A stretch of DNA of 64,000 nt from Ascochyta rabiei (Eukaryota; Ascomycota; Dothideomycetes; Pleosporales; Didymellaceae), in contig NC_082415.1 of NCBI RefSeq assembly GCF_004011695.2, positions 62,001-126,000 on the forward strand, in the 5' to 3' direction. Both the position numbers and the translations under genes were made by a program. Position 1 is the first letter of the stretch. Each line of letters starts with the position of its first letter. Shown piece by piece: positions 1 to 12,500 of the stretch. The notes under the pieces were generated by a model. It worked only from the letters and a program-made list of their open reading frames with translations. It did no database searches and had not been told where the DNA came from.

Positions 1-197
1 CTTAATCTATGTAAATACTTTGCTACGCATGTAGCTAGCTGCAAGGACTACTTATTTAGCCTTAGGAACCTTCTTACATTAGAAGGTAAAGAAGAGGTCC
101 TACTGCATAAGCTAGTTATTAAGCTTGCTGCAATCTCTGTAGTAAAGGTTAGGCTTGTTAATATTTATAGTGCTAGTGGTAACAGTTACATCTATGT
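1..197 (+). repeat. Interspersed repeat copy, partner at 33108-33304
   Basis: This stretch closely matches 33108-33304 in the same orientation; most differences are C/T or G/A transitions as expected from RIP. The partner lies at the end of a gag-like remnant and stops exactly where the gypsy LTR at 33305 begins. This copy continues past the equivalent point without an LTR, so it shows the uninterrupted state. No intact coding frame is visible here. Confidence 0.6.
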
Positions 198-286
198 TAA
201 TGTTGCTAGACGTAGAGTTACTAGGGGTAGCACAGGATCTAATAGTACCTATTTTAGGGGTGTTTAAAATATTAAAGTTGTACTTT

Positions 287-520
287 AGTTAAAGACCGTA
301 AGCACTAATTCTATTAGTTCTTAGGGATAAGTACTAGTAGATTAGTTAGGGTTATTAACTAAGCAAAGCTTGTAAAGATAGGGTGCACTAAATAGTACAG
401 AGTAGACTGTCTAGTTTAAGCACAGGTTAAGATTCTAAAGACAAACTTAATTAACAAGGTTAAACACAAACTATAAGGGTTGTGTTCCTACGTAACTATA
501 TACTTTAATGATAGTAGTAG
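287..520 (+). repeat. Diverged repeat shared with 24780-24930
   Basis: Blocks here are recognisably the same as at 24780-24930: both start with AGTTAAAGACC, share a run around 'gagtagact', and end in 'aagggttgt'. Both are RIP-altered and of unknown family. The stretch between 197 and 287 shows nothing recognisable. Confidence 0.4.
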
Positions 521-537
521 TAATATAGGCTAATTAG

Positions 538-800
538 TGTTAAGGATCCTCTAATCGCACTAATCACTAATCACACTAATTACTGATCACACTGATCTCT
601 GATTACACTAATCACTGATTACACTAATCACTAATTGTACTAATTATGCCAAGCCTGATTATATTACGTGATTCTCAGCTTCTTACCAAGTGTTAACGCT
701 GTTATGTTTGCTTATGCTGAGCCTAATGACTAGTTGTACTTACTGTGCCCTATACACTGTAATTAGCTTATATCCTTCCCGTGTTCTGTAGATCGTAACA
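538..800. repeat. LTR-like stretch at the left edge of the copia nest
   Basis: It begins TGTTA and ends TAACA, as LTRs of the local copia families do, and lies where the left LTR of the old copia (801-17890) is expected. It does not convincingly match that element's right LTR (17723-17890), and the flanking pentamers (attag, atacc) do not agree. A divergent LTR, a chimeric element or another repeat are all possible. Confidence 0.3.
558..637. repeat. 16-bp minisatellite, five units
   Basis: Five head-to-tail units of 16 bp, consensus close to CACTAATCACTGATTA, begin at 558, 574, 590, 606 and 622. Differences between units are mostly single transitions. The array lies inside the LTR-like stretch 538-800. 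Confidence 0.8.
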
Positions 801-989
801 GCTAGCCTATTTGCTAATTAGTAACAACTTTGTAAATCTATCTATAATTATGTTATTAGATAGGGTGTATTCTACTTTAATTATTTTATAGTTAACTTTT
901 TTTATAACTAGTAGTTATGTATATTAATATACTCAAGCTTAGTTTTTATCTTAGTAATGTCTATAGTAACTAGACGTATTGTCTGCATA

Positions 990-2836
990 ACGTGTTTTAC
1001 CACCAAGCGGTTACCACCACTAAGCGGTCACCCCTTACTAAAATCGCGACTATTACAGACTATTACCACTGCACTACAACACTGTACTAATAATTACTCT
1101 AGCCTAATATACTATTTAGAAGCGTTTCTATTATCTATATCTATAATTTCTGCTGTATAGGTATGCGTGTTGTAGCTAGTCTTACTATAACGCCTACAGT
1201 GCCTCTCCTTGCGTACCCTCTTTACAGGCTGTTTAGCTGCCTCCCTACTACTAAAGTCCTTCTTAGCTATTAAATCCTGTACGTTACCTACTATAAGACT
1301 CTCCTCTGTTTAAATATACTTTCTTTTGTAACTGCTCTGCTCTGTTAGAGTAGATATTGCCTTACAAATACCAGCTAGTTCCTGCGCCTACAACACTAAA
1401 TTATAACCTATAATAGCTATACCTTTTATAAGCAAATTAACAGCCTATAGAAGAGGAGAGACTAGTAATTCTCTGTGCCTTTGTATGCGCTTACAAACTA
1501 GCGTTAATTACGCCTCTATCTCCTTTAGGGTGGCTGGCGTTTTTAGCTCCTATAGGGTAGCCTCTAGTAATAGAGGTGTTAGCGTGCGAAGCACCACATT
1601 AAGCTTTAATAGCACTTGCTCTAGGTTGTAGAGTACTAAACTAGAGCCTCTAAAGCTTACTAGGATATTTTCCTTTATAATTGCCTTATTAAAAGTAATA
1701 CAAAAGGCTAGTAAGAACGTCTCTTTCTTAACTTACGTGACAGAGTACCTTGCCTAGCTATTAATCTTGGTAGAGTACGCCTACTTTAAAGGGGCAAAAC
1801 AGCCTACATTAAGCAGCTACAGTAGGTGCAATAAGTAAGAAGGCATATAGAGAGTAACAATCTTCTGTTCCTTACAGTACTTATAGAATTTGTAGCTCTA
1901 GTAGCTCTTGTAGCTATCTATAATTAGTAGATAGTACGCGCCTATAGTACGCTCCTTTATATACATATTAAAGTGCTTTAGCTACTTTACACTAAGCTTA
2001 TTTATTGTCTAGCTGTTAGCGCTAGTCTTAATTACCTAGTTATAAGGTAGTCTAGTATACTAGCTTAATATAAGGACCTTACTACTAAAGATAATAAAGG
2101 GTAGGATAGCCTACCTACTAGCGCAGATACCCTAGATAATTATAACCTAGTTGCAATTGCCTAGCTATATCTTCTTAGGATTGCTTTGCTTCTTAGAGCC
2201 TATAAAGACTATCTAAGCAGTAATTATACCTATTATAAAGCTAGACCTATTAAAGTTATATATGTCTTTATCTAGGATCCTGTACTTCTCCTTTATATTT
2301 CTAACTAGCTTAAACTAGGGCTCTATAACATGTAGATCTTTGTTTAGGGCTTATTAACAATTATATAAGCAATTGCGTTAAAGCTTAACCTCCTTAGTAT
2401 GCGTCCTAAACCTGTCTACCTAGTTCTTGCTAACAGGTCCTTTACTACGTGCAGTAAGGAGATTATTAGCTATTTCTTACACTGTAGTCCTTATAGCGCC
2501 TATTTCTTATATATCTAGCTTAAGTATACATACTACTATTACCTCCTCCTCTGTCTTATCTAGCTTGCTTAAGTTAGGTTAACAGTTACGTTAGGCGCGC
2601 TTTCTAGCACGTTATTATATTAGCGTTGTTTAGAAGACGTTAAATGCTCTAGACGCATGTTTTGTAGTATTAGGAGGGGTAGCTGAGGTAGCCTAGATAG
2701 CAAGGTAGAGTGTGCCTTTGTTGTAGGTTAATTGCGCGTTGCGTTGTAGTAGTATTGTTGTAATAGTCTGTAATAGTCGCAATATTGGTAAGGGGTAACC
2801 GCTTAGTGGTGGTGACTGCTTGGTTGTAAAACACGT
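990..2836 (-). mobile_element. Fot1/pogo-like DNA transposon, RIP-inactivated
   Basis: Imperfect terminal inverted repeats of about 90 bp start ACGTGTTTTAC at both ends, and a TA target duplication flanks the element at 988-989 and 2837-2838. The 1847-bp length is usual for Fot1-type elements. The minus strand reads a degraded DDE transposase: the family pattern in which a catalytic-core segment leads to an LPPHSSHLLQPLDVG-type motif can be seen around 1790-1900. Stops are Gln and Trp codons turned into TAA or TAG. Each TIR carries two AAGCGGT boxes. It is inserted in the RNase H region of the old copia. Confidence 0.85.
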
Positions 2837-3362
2837 TATTGTTATATTTAATTATGATTATTAGATCGCTTAGGGTTACCTAAAGCTCTTTTAATAGTTA
2901 AGAGGTAAATATTGCTTCCTTAGCTACTTAAGACAGTGCTAGGAGCTTAGCCTTAATAGTTAATGTTGTAACAGTATCTTGTTTATTCGCTCTCTAGGCA
3001 ATAAGTCCTCTAAATAGCTTAATAGCGTATCCTTAGGAACTCTTTTAGTCTATAGTGTTGCTAGCAAATAATATATTACTTGTAACTTTAAGTTCTTTAC
3101 CCTGTCTAAAGTTAAGTAACAGATTCCTTATCTTCTGTAGGTACAGGAGCACTTAGTTAGTAGCATCTTAGTATTAATTACTTAGGTTAACTAGAAAGCG
3201 TTTAAGTTGTAAAGTAGCAAACGCTATGTTAGGTTAAGTAGTTACTACTACAAATAACAGAGATCTAATCTTTTGCTAATATTAATTAATCTCTAGTAGT
3301 TTAGCTAGACTGTTCCTAGGCTTAAGTTTAATGCTAGACATTAGGGTATCATGCCTTATATC

Positions 3363-3893
3363 TACGGTGGCAAAAGGGTAGGGGTTGGGTAGGGGTTGGG
3401 TAGGGGTTGGGTAGGGGTTGGGTAGGGTAGGTGTCAGCGTCCAACTCTTTAACTAAAGCAGTTATTGCAAAACTTTGTACTACAAAAATGTAGAGGAAAA
3501 CAAGCGCTTTCACACGGTTCATGTACTGTGAGATTCCAGTTAGAACTAGTAGAGGTACAGCAGTTGTTATGTAGGCCTACGTAGTAACGACCTAGGATTT
3601 ACACAAAAACTGCTGTAACTCTACTAGTTCTAATTGGAATCTTATAGTATATGTACTGTGTGAAAGCGCTTGTTTTGCTCTACATTTTTGTAGTACAAAG
3701 TTTTGCAATAACTGCTTTAGTTAAAGAGTTGGACGCTGACACCTACCCTACCCAATCCCTACCCAACCCCTACCCAACCCCTACCCCTACCTTATGTTGA
3801 CCCTACCCCTACCCTACCCCTACCCCTGGTCCGTGCGGACCGTACCTAACCCGTACCCAACCCCGGGGTACCCTCTACCCTTTTGCCAGCGTA
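3363..3893. mobile_element. Non-autonomous hAT-type foldback element
   Basis: The ends are inverted repeats reading TACGSTGGCAAAAGGGTA inward, and an exact 8-bp target duplication CTTATATC flanks it at 3355-3362 and 3894-3901. An 8-bp duplication and GGCAAA-type ends indicate the hAT superfamily. Most of the 531 bp is one large inverted repeat with arms of about 170 bp or more around a short loop near 3560-3600. The left arm begins with four copies of an 11-bp unit GGGGTTGGGTA, and the right arm has the complementary run plus extra units. It has no coding capacity. It is inserted in the old copia. Confidence 0.8.
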
Positions 3894-6361
3894 CTTATAT
3901 CCTGTCTAGTTACTAATTAATTAATTTTATTAACGTATGTAGCTTAAAACAGTTAAATTATCTATTACTATCTAATACGTTAGACTTCTCTACTAAGAAA
4001 CTATTAAAGGTTGTCTCCTCTAGTGCACAGGTATTGTTCCCGAATCTATTTTACAAGCGTTATCTGCCTCTTGTTTATGCTTTAGGTAGTACGTAATTAT
4101 AATATTATCTATATAGAAGAAGACAATTATTATATTATTAATAATATAGTATAGCTCTTATAGCACTTATTTAAATCTAATTCTAGCTAATATTGCTGTA
4201 AATTCCTTCTGCTATAGTAGAGGGGAGATGTACAGTCTGTACAGGGCTTTCTGTACCTTTAGTAAGGTGCCTGTCTTTAAGTATCCTCTTAGCATCCTTA
4301 TGTATATTTTGCAGTTAATAGCTTTATAGATAGACGCATTTATAATATCCTATTACTTTAGTTTACGATTATATTTTGCAGCAATTGCCATTAGTATTCT
4401 AAGTAATTAGTCTGTAAGTGTTACTATAGATGCGTCTTATAACGTAATATTATATTATTAGTCTTCTCTAACTACAAGCTTTACTTTATACTTATTAAGG
4501 TAGTAGTATTTGTTAAACTTGTATATATACACTAATATACATTTAGGTATTTATTATTTAGACTTCTAAACTAGAGCTACTAGAACTTTAGTCTATAACT
4601 CTATTTGTTTGTAGCTTTATAGGTGTTTATTTTCTGCTTATTTAAACATCTTGTAAAGAGGGTGCTCCTCTAGCTTTAAGTATGCTGTAGGTAATAGCAG
4701 GAGTTTGTTCTAATTCAGTTAAATTCCCTTTACTATAATCCTCTTTAATTAAGCTTTATTAAACGTTTTTCCTTTATATTAACTAAGGTGTTCTGCTTTA
4801 GCGCGTGCTATAAATGCAGCGGCCTACAGTATTATTACAGACGTTCCTTAGTCTTGTTTAAGTTAGCTTGTTGTCTTATTATAGATAATCTATTTAGTAA
4901 GGAATACTGCTAGTAGGGGAGTAAGTAGAGGCGTTAGGTATTCCTCTACAATCTTCCTGCCATAGTATAATCAGGGTTGTTTAGCACGCAGAGTATTCTC
5001 CTGCGTTATCTTATCCTTATAGAACGTTTTAGTTTTAGGTATATAGCTGTGTGTAGCTAGGAGTTTAACTATACTAATCTAAGTTATAATCCCCTTTAAC
5101 ATATTATACATAAGGTTATCTATAATATCCTCTATTTTCCTGTTAAGTATTAACTCTTTATTAAACACCACATTACAGGTACTAATTAATTTAGCTATTA
5201 ATAGACCTAGATTTAGTGAATGTTAGTAGACTAATATCCTACCAGGTATCTATTCTATACCTTAAGGTCTAGTCTTTACAGTCTTAATTTTCCTTAATAG
5301 GGGTTATTAGTTATAGTAAATGCTTTGCATCTGTATACTCTTAGGTTAGCCTAGTTTAGTATTTAAGGTTAAGTATCTATGCTATTTATAGCGGCTGCGT
5401 GCGTAAACAATATTTTACATAGTAATCTCTACCTATTTAGATAATTTAGTGTCTAATTGTATAGGTATACTGCCACTCTAGTAATTTCTAGCTAGAGTTC
5501 CTATAGTAGATTTGCGTCTAGTTAAATTGCATATACCTTCTCTTTTATTACACCCCCTAAGCATTTAGCTCCTCTATTTTAAGCCTATATAACTAGAGTA
5601 GAAAGCTTAAGTCTTATTAAGAGGGACGTGCACTATCTCTTAACGTCTTGTTTAACTGTAATAATTTTGTTATCTGTCTTAATTACCTTAACTGTAATAT
5701 TAAACTTTTTCTTTAAGAACTAGACAAAGATCCTAGGTAGACAGTTAATAGATCTTACAGGCCTTTTGTTCTTAAAGTAGAACTCCCACACGTACTAAGA
5801 GTGTTAGCAGGTATTAAGTATTTAACTCTTTTTTTTATTAAAGCTTCCTGCTTTATATTCATAGAAGTCTATAGCTATTTATTTGCCTAGGCCTTTATTA
5901 TTTAATTATAGGGTTCTTTATATTTAATACTTTAACTTTAATTATCTACATACGTTATATTATACTGTTATAATACCTTTAATCTTTACCCCCTTAGATT
6001 AATATATAAGGTGCTTAATTACAGATAGTCCTAGATATCTAAGCCTCTTATGCTATATTATAGCTGTTACTCTCTATAGTAATCTTCTATTGTAATTTAT
6101 ACGTATATAGAGTGCTACTATAGCTATATTTAGTTATTTAATAACCTACTATCTAAAGCTTTCTGTTAGGATAGCTATAATATTGCTGTTTCTTTAACAT
6201 AGCGTTGTTAGATCTTCTTAGTCATCCTACTATATTCCTTGTCTTTAGAGTAGCCTAAATAATACCAGGTTAAAGAGGAAATCTAGGCACTATACAACAT
6301 TGTCTAAGCGTAGTACTTATTTACCTTAAGATCTCTATGTTAATATATTAACAGTACTATA

Positions 6362-8224
6362 ACGTATTTAACAGGTAAGTCGGCCACACAGGCGAGTCGG
6401 CCACTCTGCTAAGACCACACTAACATTCTACCTTATAACGCGATAACTTAACAACAACATAAACCTACGCCCTTAAAAGAGGCTGTAATACAGCTTGCGC
6501 TCTAGGCACTTAAACAAGACGTAAACCTTACTATATAACGCGCTGTAGCTATATACAACGCGCCTTACAGCACACTATATAATTAATATATAGAACAACC
6601 TACATAAGCTAATTGTACGCTAAGTTAACAGAATATAGATTAGACTAAGAAGGATGTAATTGCTAAGTACATTCTTAAGCTAGATGCACGAGGATTTGCC
6701 CCTTAGCTAGCTGCTGTAGCTAATATGGCTAATTCTTTGCGTACTAAGCGCAATATAGGCCAAAGTAGCATAAACTAGCCTAATACATTTGTTAAGCGCT
6801 GCCCTAACCTTAAAGTAAAGTTTAATTGTAAGTACAACTATAAGAGAGCCCTCTATAAGGATCTAGAGATTATATAAGGCTGGTTTAGGCTTGTAGTAAA
6901 TGTTAAAGCTAAGTATAGCATCTAGGATAATAACACATATAACTTTAATAAGACAGGCTTTATAATAGGCTGGATATCTGCAGGAGTAGTTGTTATAGGT
7001 TTAGAGCGTTAAGGACAGCTAAAGGCAGTGTAGTAGGGTAATTAAGAGTAGACAACAGTTATATAGGGCATTAATGGCACAGGGTAGGCTATTCTACCCT
7101 TTATTATCTTTAAAGGCTGTAACCACCTCTCTGCCTAGTACAAAGAGGACAATCTGCCCTATGACTGGGTTATTAGAGTCTCTGAGAACGGATGGACTAC
7201 TAACAAGCTTAGTCTAGACTGGTTAAAGCACTTTAATGCCTATACAAAGACGCGCACCTAAGAAGTACACTAGCTGCTCCTTATTAACAGCCACAAGAGC
7301 TACAACTCCCTTAACTTCTAATAATACTATAAGGAAGCAAAGATTATTACACTATATATGCCTCTACACTTATCTTACTTCTTACAACTACTAGATGTAG
7401 GTTATTTTGCCCCTCTAAAGAAGGCATATAGGCGCTAAGCTAAGAATCTTATACCTAACTATATTACTTATATTACTAAAACTAAGTTCCTACTATGCTT
7501 TATAGACGCCTATAAGGAGACATTTACTTCTAGTAATATCTAAGGAGGCTTCTAAGGCGCTAGAATAGTCCCCCTTAACCTAGAACAGGTCATAATGGGT
7601 CTTGATGTCCGCCTACGTACCCTACCGCTACCTACTGTAGAAGATAAGCCCTGGCAGTCCCAAACCCCAAGCACTACCCTACAATTAGGGTCGCAATTAA
7701 CGCTAGTTTAAGAGAGGATTTAAAGGCATGCAAGCAGCTTACTAACTTTAATAGTTAAGGCCTTTAAAAAGCTTGCTAAAGGCGCAGCTATAGTAGCGCA
7801 CAAGCTAGTGTTAGCTTAAAGGGAGATTACTAGGCTTTAAGCAGCAAATAAGGCTGCTATGCGACGTAAATTGCATAAAAGAAAGCAATTACAGCAGGAG
7901 AAAGTCCTAACAGCTAAGGAAGGCCTTTAATTAACTACTCTAACTAAGTTTAGGGCGTGTAGTAATAGTAAGAAGGCAAGGAAGCAAGTATGTGTTAAAG
8001 GAGGTAAGGTAACCTAAAGATGCTGTAAAAAGTGCTACAACGTAGGGCATAACTTACGCACGTATAAAAAGCCTAAAGAAGGTGTTACTAAATAATATTA
8101 TATACTGTACTACTATAAATAATGCTAATATAGGCCAATGTAAGCTATAATAGGGTAGAATGTTGGTGTGGTCTTAGCAGAGTGGCCGACTTGCCTGTGT
8201 GGCCGACTCACCCGTTGAATACGT
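6362..8224 (+). mobile_element. Fot1/pogo-like DNA transposon (copy B)
   Basis: Terminal inverted repeats of at least 65 bp start ACGTATT, with TA duplications at 6360-6361 and 8225-8226. The 1863-bp length equals that of the copy at 15114. The plus strand reads a CENP-B/DDE transposase in pieces: a helix-turn-helix segment near 6680-6900 and a core around 7300-7430 where HKS, LPLHLSY- and LLDVGYFAPLKKAY-like words can be read. Stops are RIP-type. Each TIR holds two GTCGGCCAC boxes. It sits exactly at the junction of a 12-bp duplication and the insertion 8227-9088. Confidence 0.85.
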
Positions 8225-8226
8225 TA

Positions 8227-9088
8227 CCACCAAACACCAACTTTTCATAGTTGGAGAAAGGTCAATTTCCATCGATTTTTTATCCCAATATTACGAACAT
8301 GCCTTCCTAACATCTATTTCCAGCGTCTGTTTTGTAGTGTAGGCGCTGGAACAGGCGCGCTGGCTATTGTAAGCTAAACAGAGTGGTTATCTGGTCTTAG
8401 TTGAGATGAAATCTCTGCAATGGCCCGTGCGCTTGAAGATTTAGACCGGTCGAAGGCACAACAAACAGAGAACTCCTAGCGATAGCTATTGCCTGCCTAG
8501 CAATTGCTATACAGCTATTACTTTATTACGAATACCTCCTATCATAACTAGCTATACCGACCTCCTATACCTAGACAACAAAATCGACTAAGCAACGGCT
8601 TAAACCTACCTAATAGGAACACTATATCGACAAAGCAACGGCTCTCTCCTTAGGCCTATAAATACCTGCTGCCTTAGTGAAGTAGCAGGTCTATATCCCT
8701 AGCTATATCCTACGAAATCGACTAAGCAACGGCTTAAACACCCCCAGCAGTCTACTACTAGCAATAGTAATAGACAAACAAACAACAACAACAACAACAA
8801 TACATAGACCGTCGACTGCAATAGCAATAGCTAGCAATAGATAACAAACAACAAACGCTAGAACTACCTACTTGTAGGATAGTACTACACAACCCTAATT
8901 TAACAGGGCAACGGCTCTTCTCAACAAACCAGGGGACAGGCCCTCACTTTTGGACTACGAACACACATTTACTATCCCTTTAAAGAAACACACTCCTTAA
9001 GTTACTAGAGTAGCTTAACTGCTCTTGTCTTATATAGTCTTAGACTCACACAGGACGTTAAACTTATTAATTAATTAATTAATCAATC
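8227..9088. mobile_element. Unclassified 862-bp insertion with 12-bp target duplication
   Basis: The copia sequence is interrupted between two perfect copies of AACAGTACTATA (6350-6361 and 9089-9100). Once the pogo element is removed, the inserted segment is 8227-9088. Its right end is a run of ATTA repeats. A long target duplication plus a simple-repeat tail is typical of non-LTR retrotransposons or SINE-like derivatives. Inside, the phrase ATCGACTAAGCAACGGCTTA occurs twice (about 8584 and 8716), with shorter echoes near 8637 and 8909. No protein domain is recognisable. A truncated LINE is the best guess. Confidence 0.5.
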
Positions 9089-9590
9089 AACAGTACTATA
9101 TCCTTATATCTAGACCTTAAAGTTCCTAGTCTAGATATAGTCTTCTATTGCAGGCTAGCGTACGTCTCTAAGTCTTAAGAGGTTATTATAGATATACGTA
9201 GTTAAGCTAGAATCTAGAAGAAATGCCCCCTTATTAGATATCCTTAATTACTTACACTATATACTAAAATTATACTACCTATATTAACCTAAGCAATTTC
9301 CTAGCTATCTAGTTACTTAATAATCTTATCTAGTGTTTAAGATGTCTTAATGTTTAGAGTAATTAATTATAACGCTGTTGTTATTTATAGTTACTTAGTT
9401 CCTTAAGACATTACCTATATTCTTTTTTATAAGTTACTGTTATATTTAAGCTTATACTATACTAGTTTTATAACACCTCTATTTAGCTTAAACTACTTAG
9501 GTGCCTTAGCTGTATTTATGTAGTAGTAGTTAGATATATTATAATGCTATTTACAGGCAGGATATATGTCTTTAGCTCTTACTATATTCC

Positions 9591-12500
9591 TGTTAGATAA
9601 TATGCTTAATGTGCAAAGATGATGATGAAGGTGATTAATTAATGATTATCTGGCTTAATGGCTCATTTTATGTGTGTGTGCCGCTAGCCCCTAGGTTAAC
9701 CCAGGTTAACCCTAAACCCCTAACTTAGTTCAGCAAGGTCAGTTATCTAACACACCCCCTTAGCTTTAAGGCCCTAATTAAAGCTGGACACAATTGGCTC
9801 TTATTATACCTCTAGGTCAGCGAGCTTTTAGTTAAGTAATTCCATCTAGGTGTTGGCTGGCTTTCTTCGTTCAGTATGTTTCTCTAGTCCTAGCTGCCTT
9901 AAAAAGGTTAACTACTTGCTTACAGGAAGAGCCTTTGTAAGTCTGTTAGCTAACATTTTAGTAGATAGGACTTAGGTTACTGTTATAGTGCCTTTGTTTG
10001 CCTCTTATTACAGCTAGTAGTTATAAATGTCTACATGTTATAGTTTAGTTTAGAGTTTTTAGACTTTCTTATTAATTAATTAGATAGTCTAGGTATTATT
10101 ATATTAAATAGTAATTATTAATTATAAGAGGTGTATACTATGTTCTAATAATAGTTATAAGATAAAGATAGCTTCCATAGCTACCTATACTAGGGTAAGT
10201 AGCTCTGCTTTAGTTGTTAATGTAGTAACTGTGTCTTATTTATTAGCTCTCTAGGTAATAAGTCCTCTATATAGTTTAATAGTATATCCTTAGAAGCTCT
10301 TCCTATTAAGAGTATTATTAGCAAATAATGTATTACTAGCAACTACTAAGTGCTTGTTGCCTCTAAAGGGAAGGGACAGGTCTTGTGTTCCTTATAGGTA
10401 CAATAGTACTTAATCTGCTGTGTTATAGTGCTGCTGTCTAGGGTTAGTTGGAAACTGTGCCAGCCTAGATATAGCAAAGGTAATGTTAGGCCTAGTAGTA
10501 ACTACAGTAAAGAGGAGAGATCTAATCTTTCTCTAGTATTTGTTAATTTCTAATGCTGCAGCTTCTCCTTTATTTAGTAGAAGCTTAATGCTTAATATTA
10601 GTGTGTTGTGTTATATGTCTGTCTTATCTACTAGGGAGACAATTTTGTTAATGTATAACGCCTATAAGAAGAGGATCCTTAGGTTGTCTTAATCTTAGGT
10701 TATCTCTACTCCTAGGAACTATTGCAGATTGTTTCCTCCTATAACAGAGTATTTGTTAGTAATATAGCTAAGGGCCTTATCTGCCTTATGTCTTCTAGTT
10801 AAGTAATAAGCTATAATAATATTGTCTATATAGAAGAAGATAGTAACTCTATTCTTAAGTAAGCAGTAGGGTTTATAGGGAACAACTGCAAATCTATAGC
10901 TTGTTAGAGTAGATGTAAATTCCTTCTGCTAGAGGAGTACAGAGATTCTTAGTCTATATAGTGCCTTGTGTAGCTGTAGAACTGTACCTAGTTTCTAATG
11001 CCTACGTAGCATCCTTATATAGACCTCTCTGTTAATTAATATATAAATTAAAGGTGTTTATAATATTAAACTACTTAAGTTCTAGGTTATGTGCGGCTAA
11101 AAGTGCTATAAGCATTCTAATGGACCTGCTAGCTAGTGTTGCTGCGTAGGTATCTTTAGAAGTAATGTTTTGTTGCTAGTTACCTTAGACTACTAGTTGC
11201 GCCTTATATTTAAGTAGGTAGTAGTTCTTATTAAGCTTATATATGTATACCTACATACAGTTAAGTATCTAGTATCCTACTACCCTAGGCTTTGTTAGGG
11301 GTACTTTAGACTATAACTTTATGTTCTAATAGCTGCTAAGGTGCTCTTACTTAGCTTCCTTAAACTATTAGTAAAGCAGGTGGTCCTCTAGGTTTAATTG
11401 TGCTGTTAGCTCTAGTAGAGGTTGGCTTTAATAAGGCTTAAGCCCTTTTATTAACATTTGTTTTAACCTAGCCTTATTAATATTATTGCCCTAGTATGTG
11501 CCTATGCATTTGCCTTATATGCTAGCTATAAATACAGCTTTCTACAGGATAGTTTATAAAGTTCCTTAAGATTGCGCTAGCGTTAATTCTAACTAATTAG
11601 CAGTTAACTAGTGCTACCTGCTAACTCCTAATTAGCTGTTACCTCTTGCTAATTAGGATAGCAATAACATGTTTATTAACAGCGTAACTAGTAGTAGAGT
11701 TAGAGGAGGGGTTAGATATATATGTCTAGCCTTCTGTCTATTATTATATTCTAGTTAATCTTCTGTAGTATTTAAGTGTGTAATAGTGTTGTCGTTATAG
11801 AATAACTAGATTTTAGCCTTATTTTAGGGTAGAGGTAGAGGCTCTACGCTTCTTGTCTATATTGCTATCTCTTTAAGAGTGCTGTGCATAAGATTGTCTA
11901 TTAGGTCCTAAGTCTAGCTGCTAAAGACAGTATCCCTATTAAAGATTACGTCTCTTGTGCTAATAACTTTTACTAAGGTAAGAATCTATATCTAATATAT
12001 CTTTAAGGATTAGTATCCTACTAGGTATCCTACCTATACTCTTAGGTCTAGTTACTAGAGTTGTAATTTTTATTAAAGGGTGTTACTTATAAGAGCAAAG
12101 GCTTTACATCTATATACTTTTAGATATACTTAGTTTAGTTTCCTACTTTATATGTTTAGGCTAGCTAGTTAAGCTGTATAGGTAAAGAACACATTATAGG
12201 GTATTTTCTAGTTATTTAATAACCTTAGTATTTAGTTATGTAGGTATACTGCTGCCCTTATAATCTCTAGCTATATTTCCTATAGTAGGTTTACGTCTAA
12301 TCTTATAGTGCGTGCCTTATCTTTTATTACACCCTCTAAGCGTTTAGCACCTCTGTTCTGTGCTTAGGTGTCTGGTGCAGAAGGCTTAAGCCTAATTAAT
12401 TGTGCAGCGCACTATTTTAATACTTCTAGTTTTATTATAGTAATTTTACTATTACACTTAATTACCTTAACCTAGATCTTGTATTGTTTTAACAGGAATT

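Noticed and set aside
957..1160. 67-codon plus-strand frame at the left pogo TIR
   Set aside because: It runs across the insertion junction and TIR, antisense to the transposase, so it is a chance frame.
3369..3430. GGGGTTGGGTA array as an interstitial telomere
   Set aside because: The unit is not TTAGGG, and it is mirrored within a bounded hAT-type element with target duplication.
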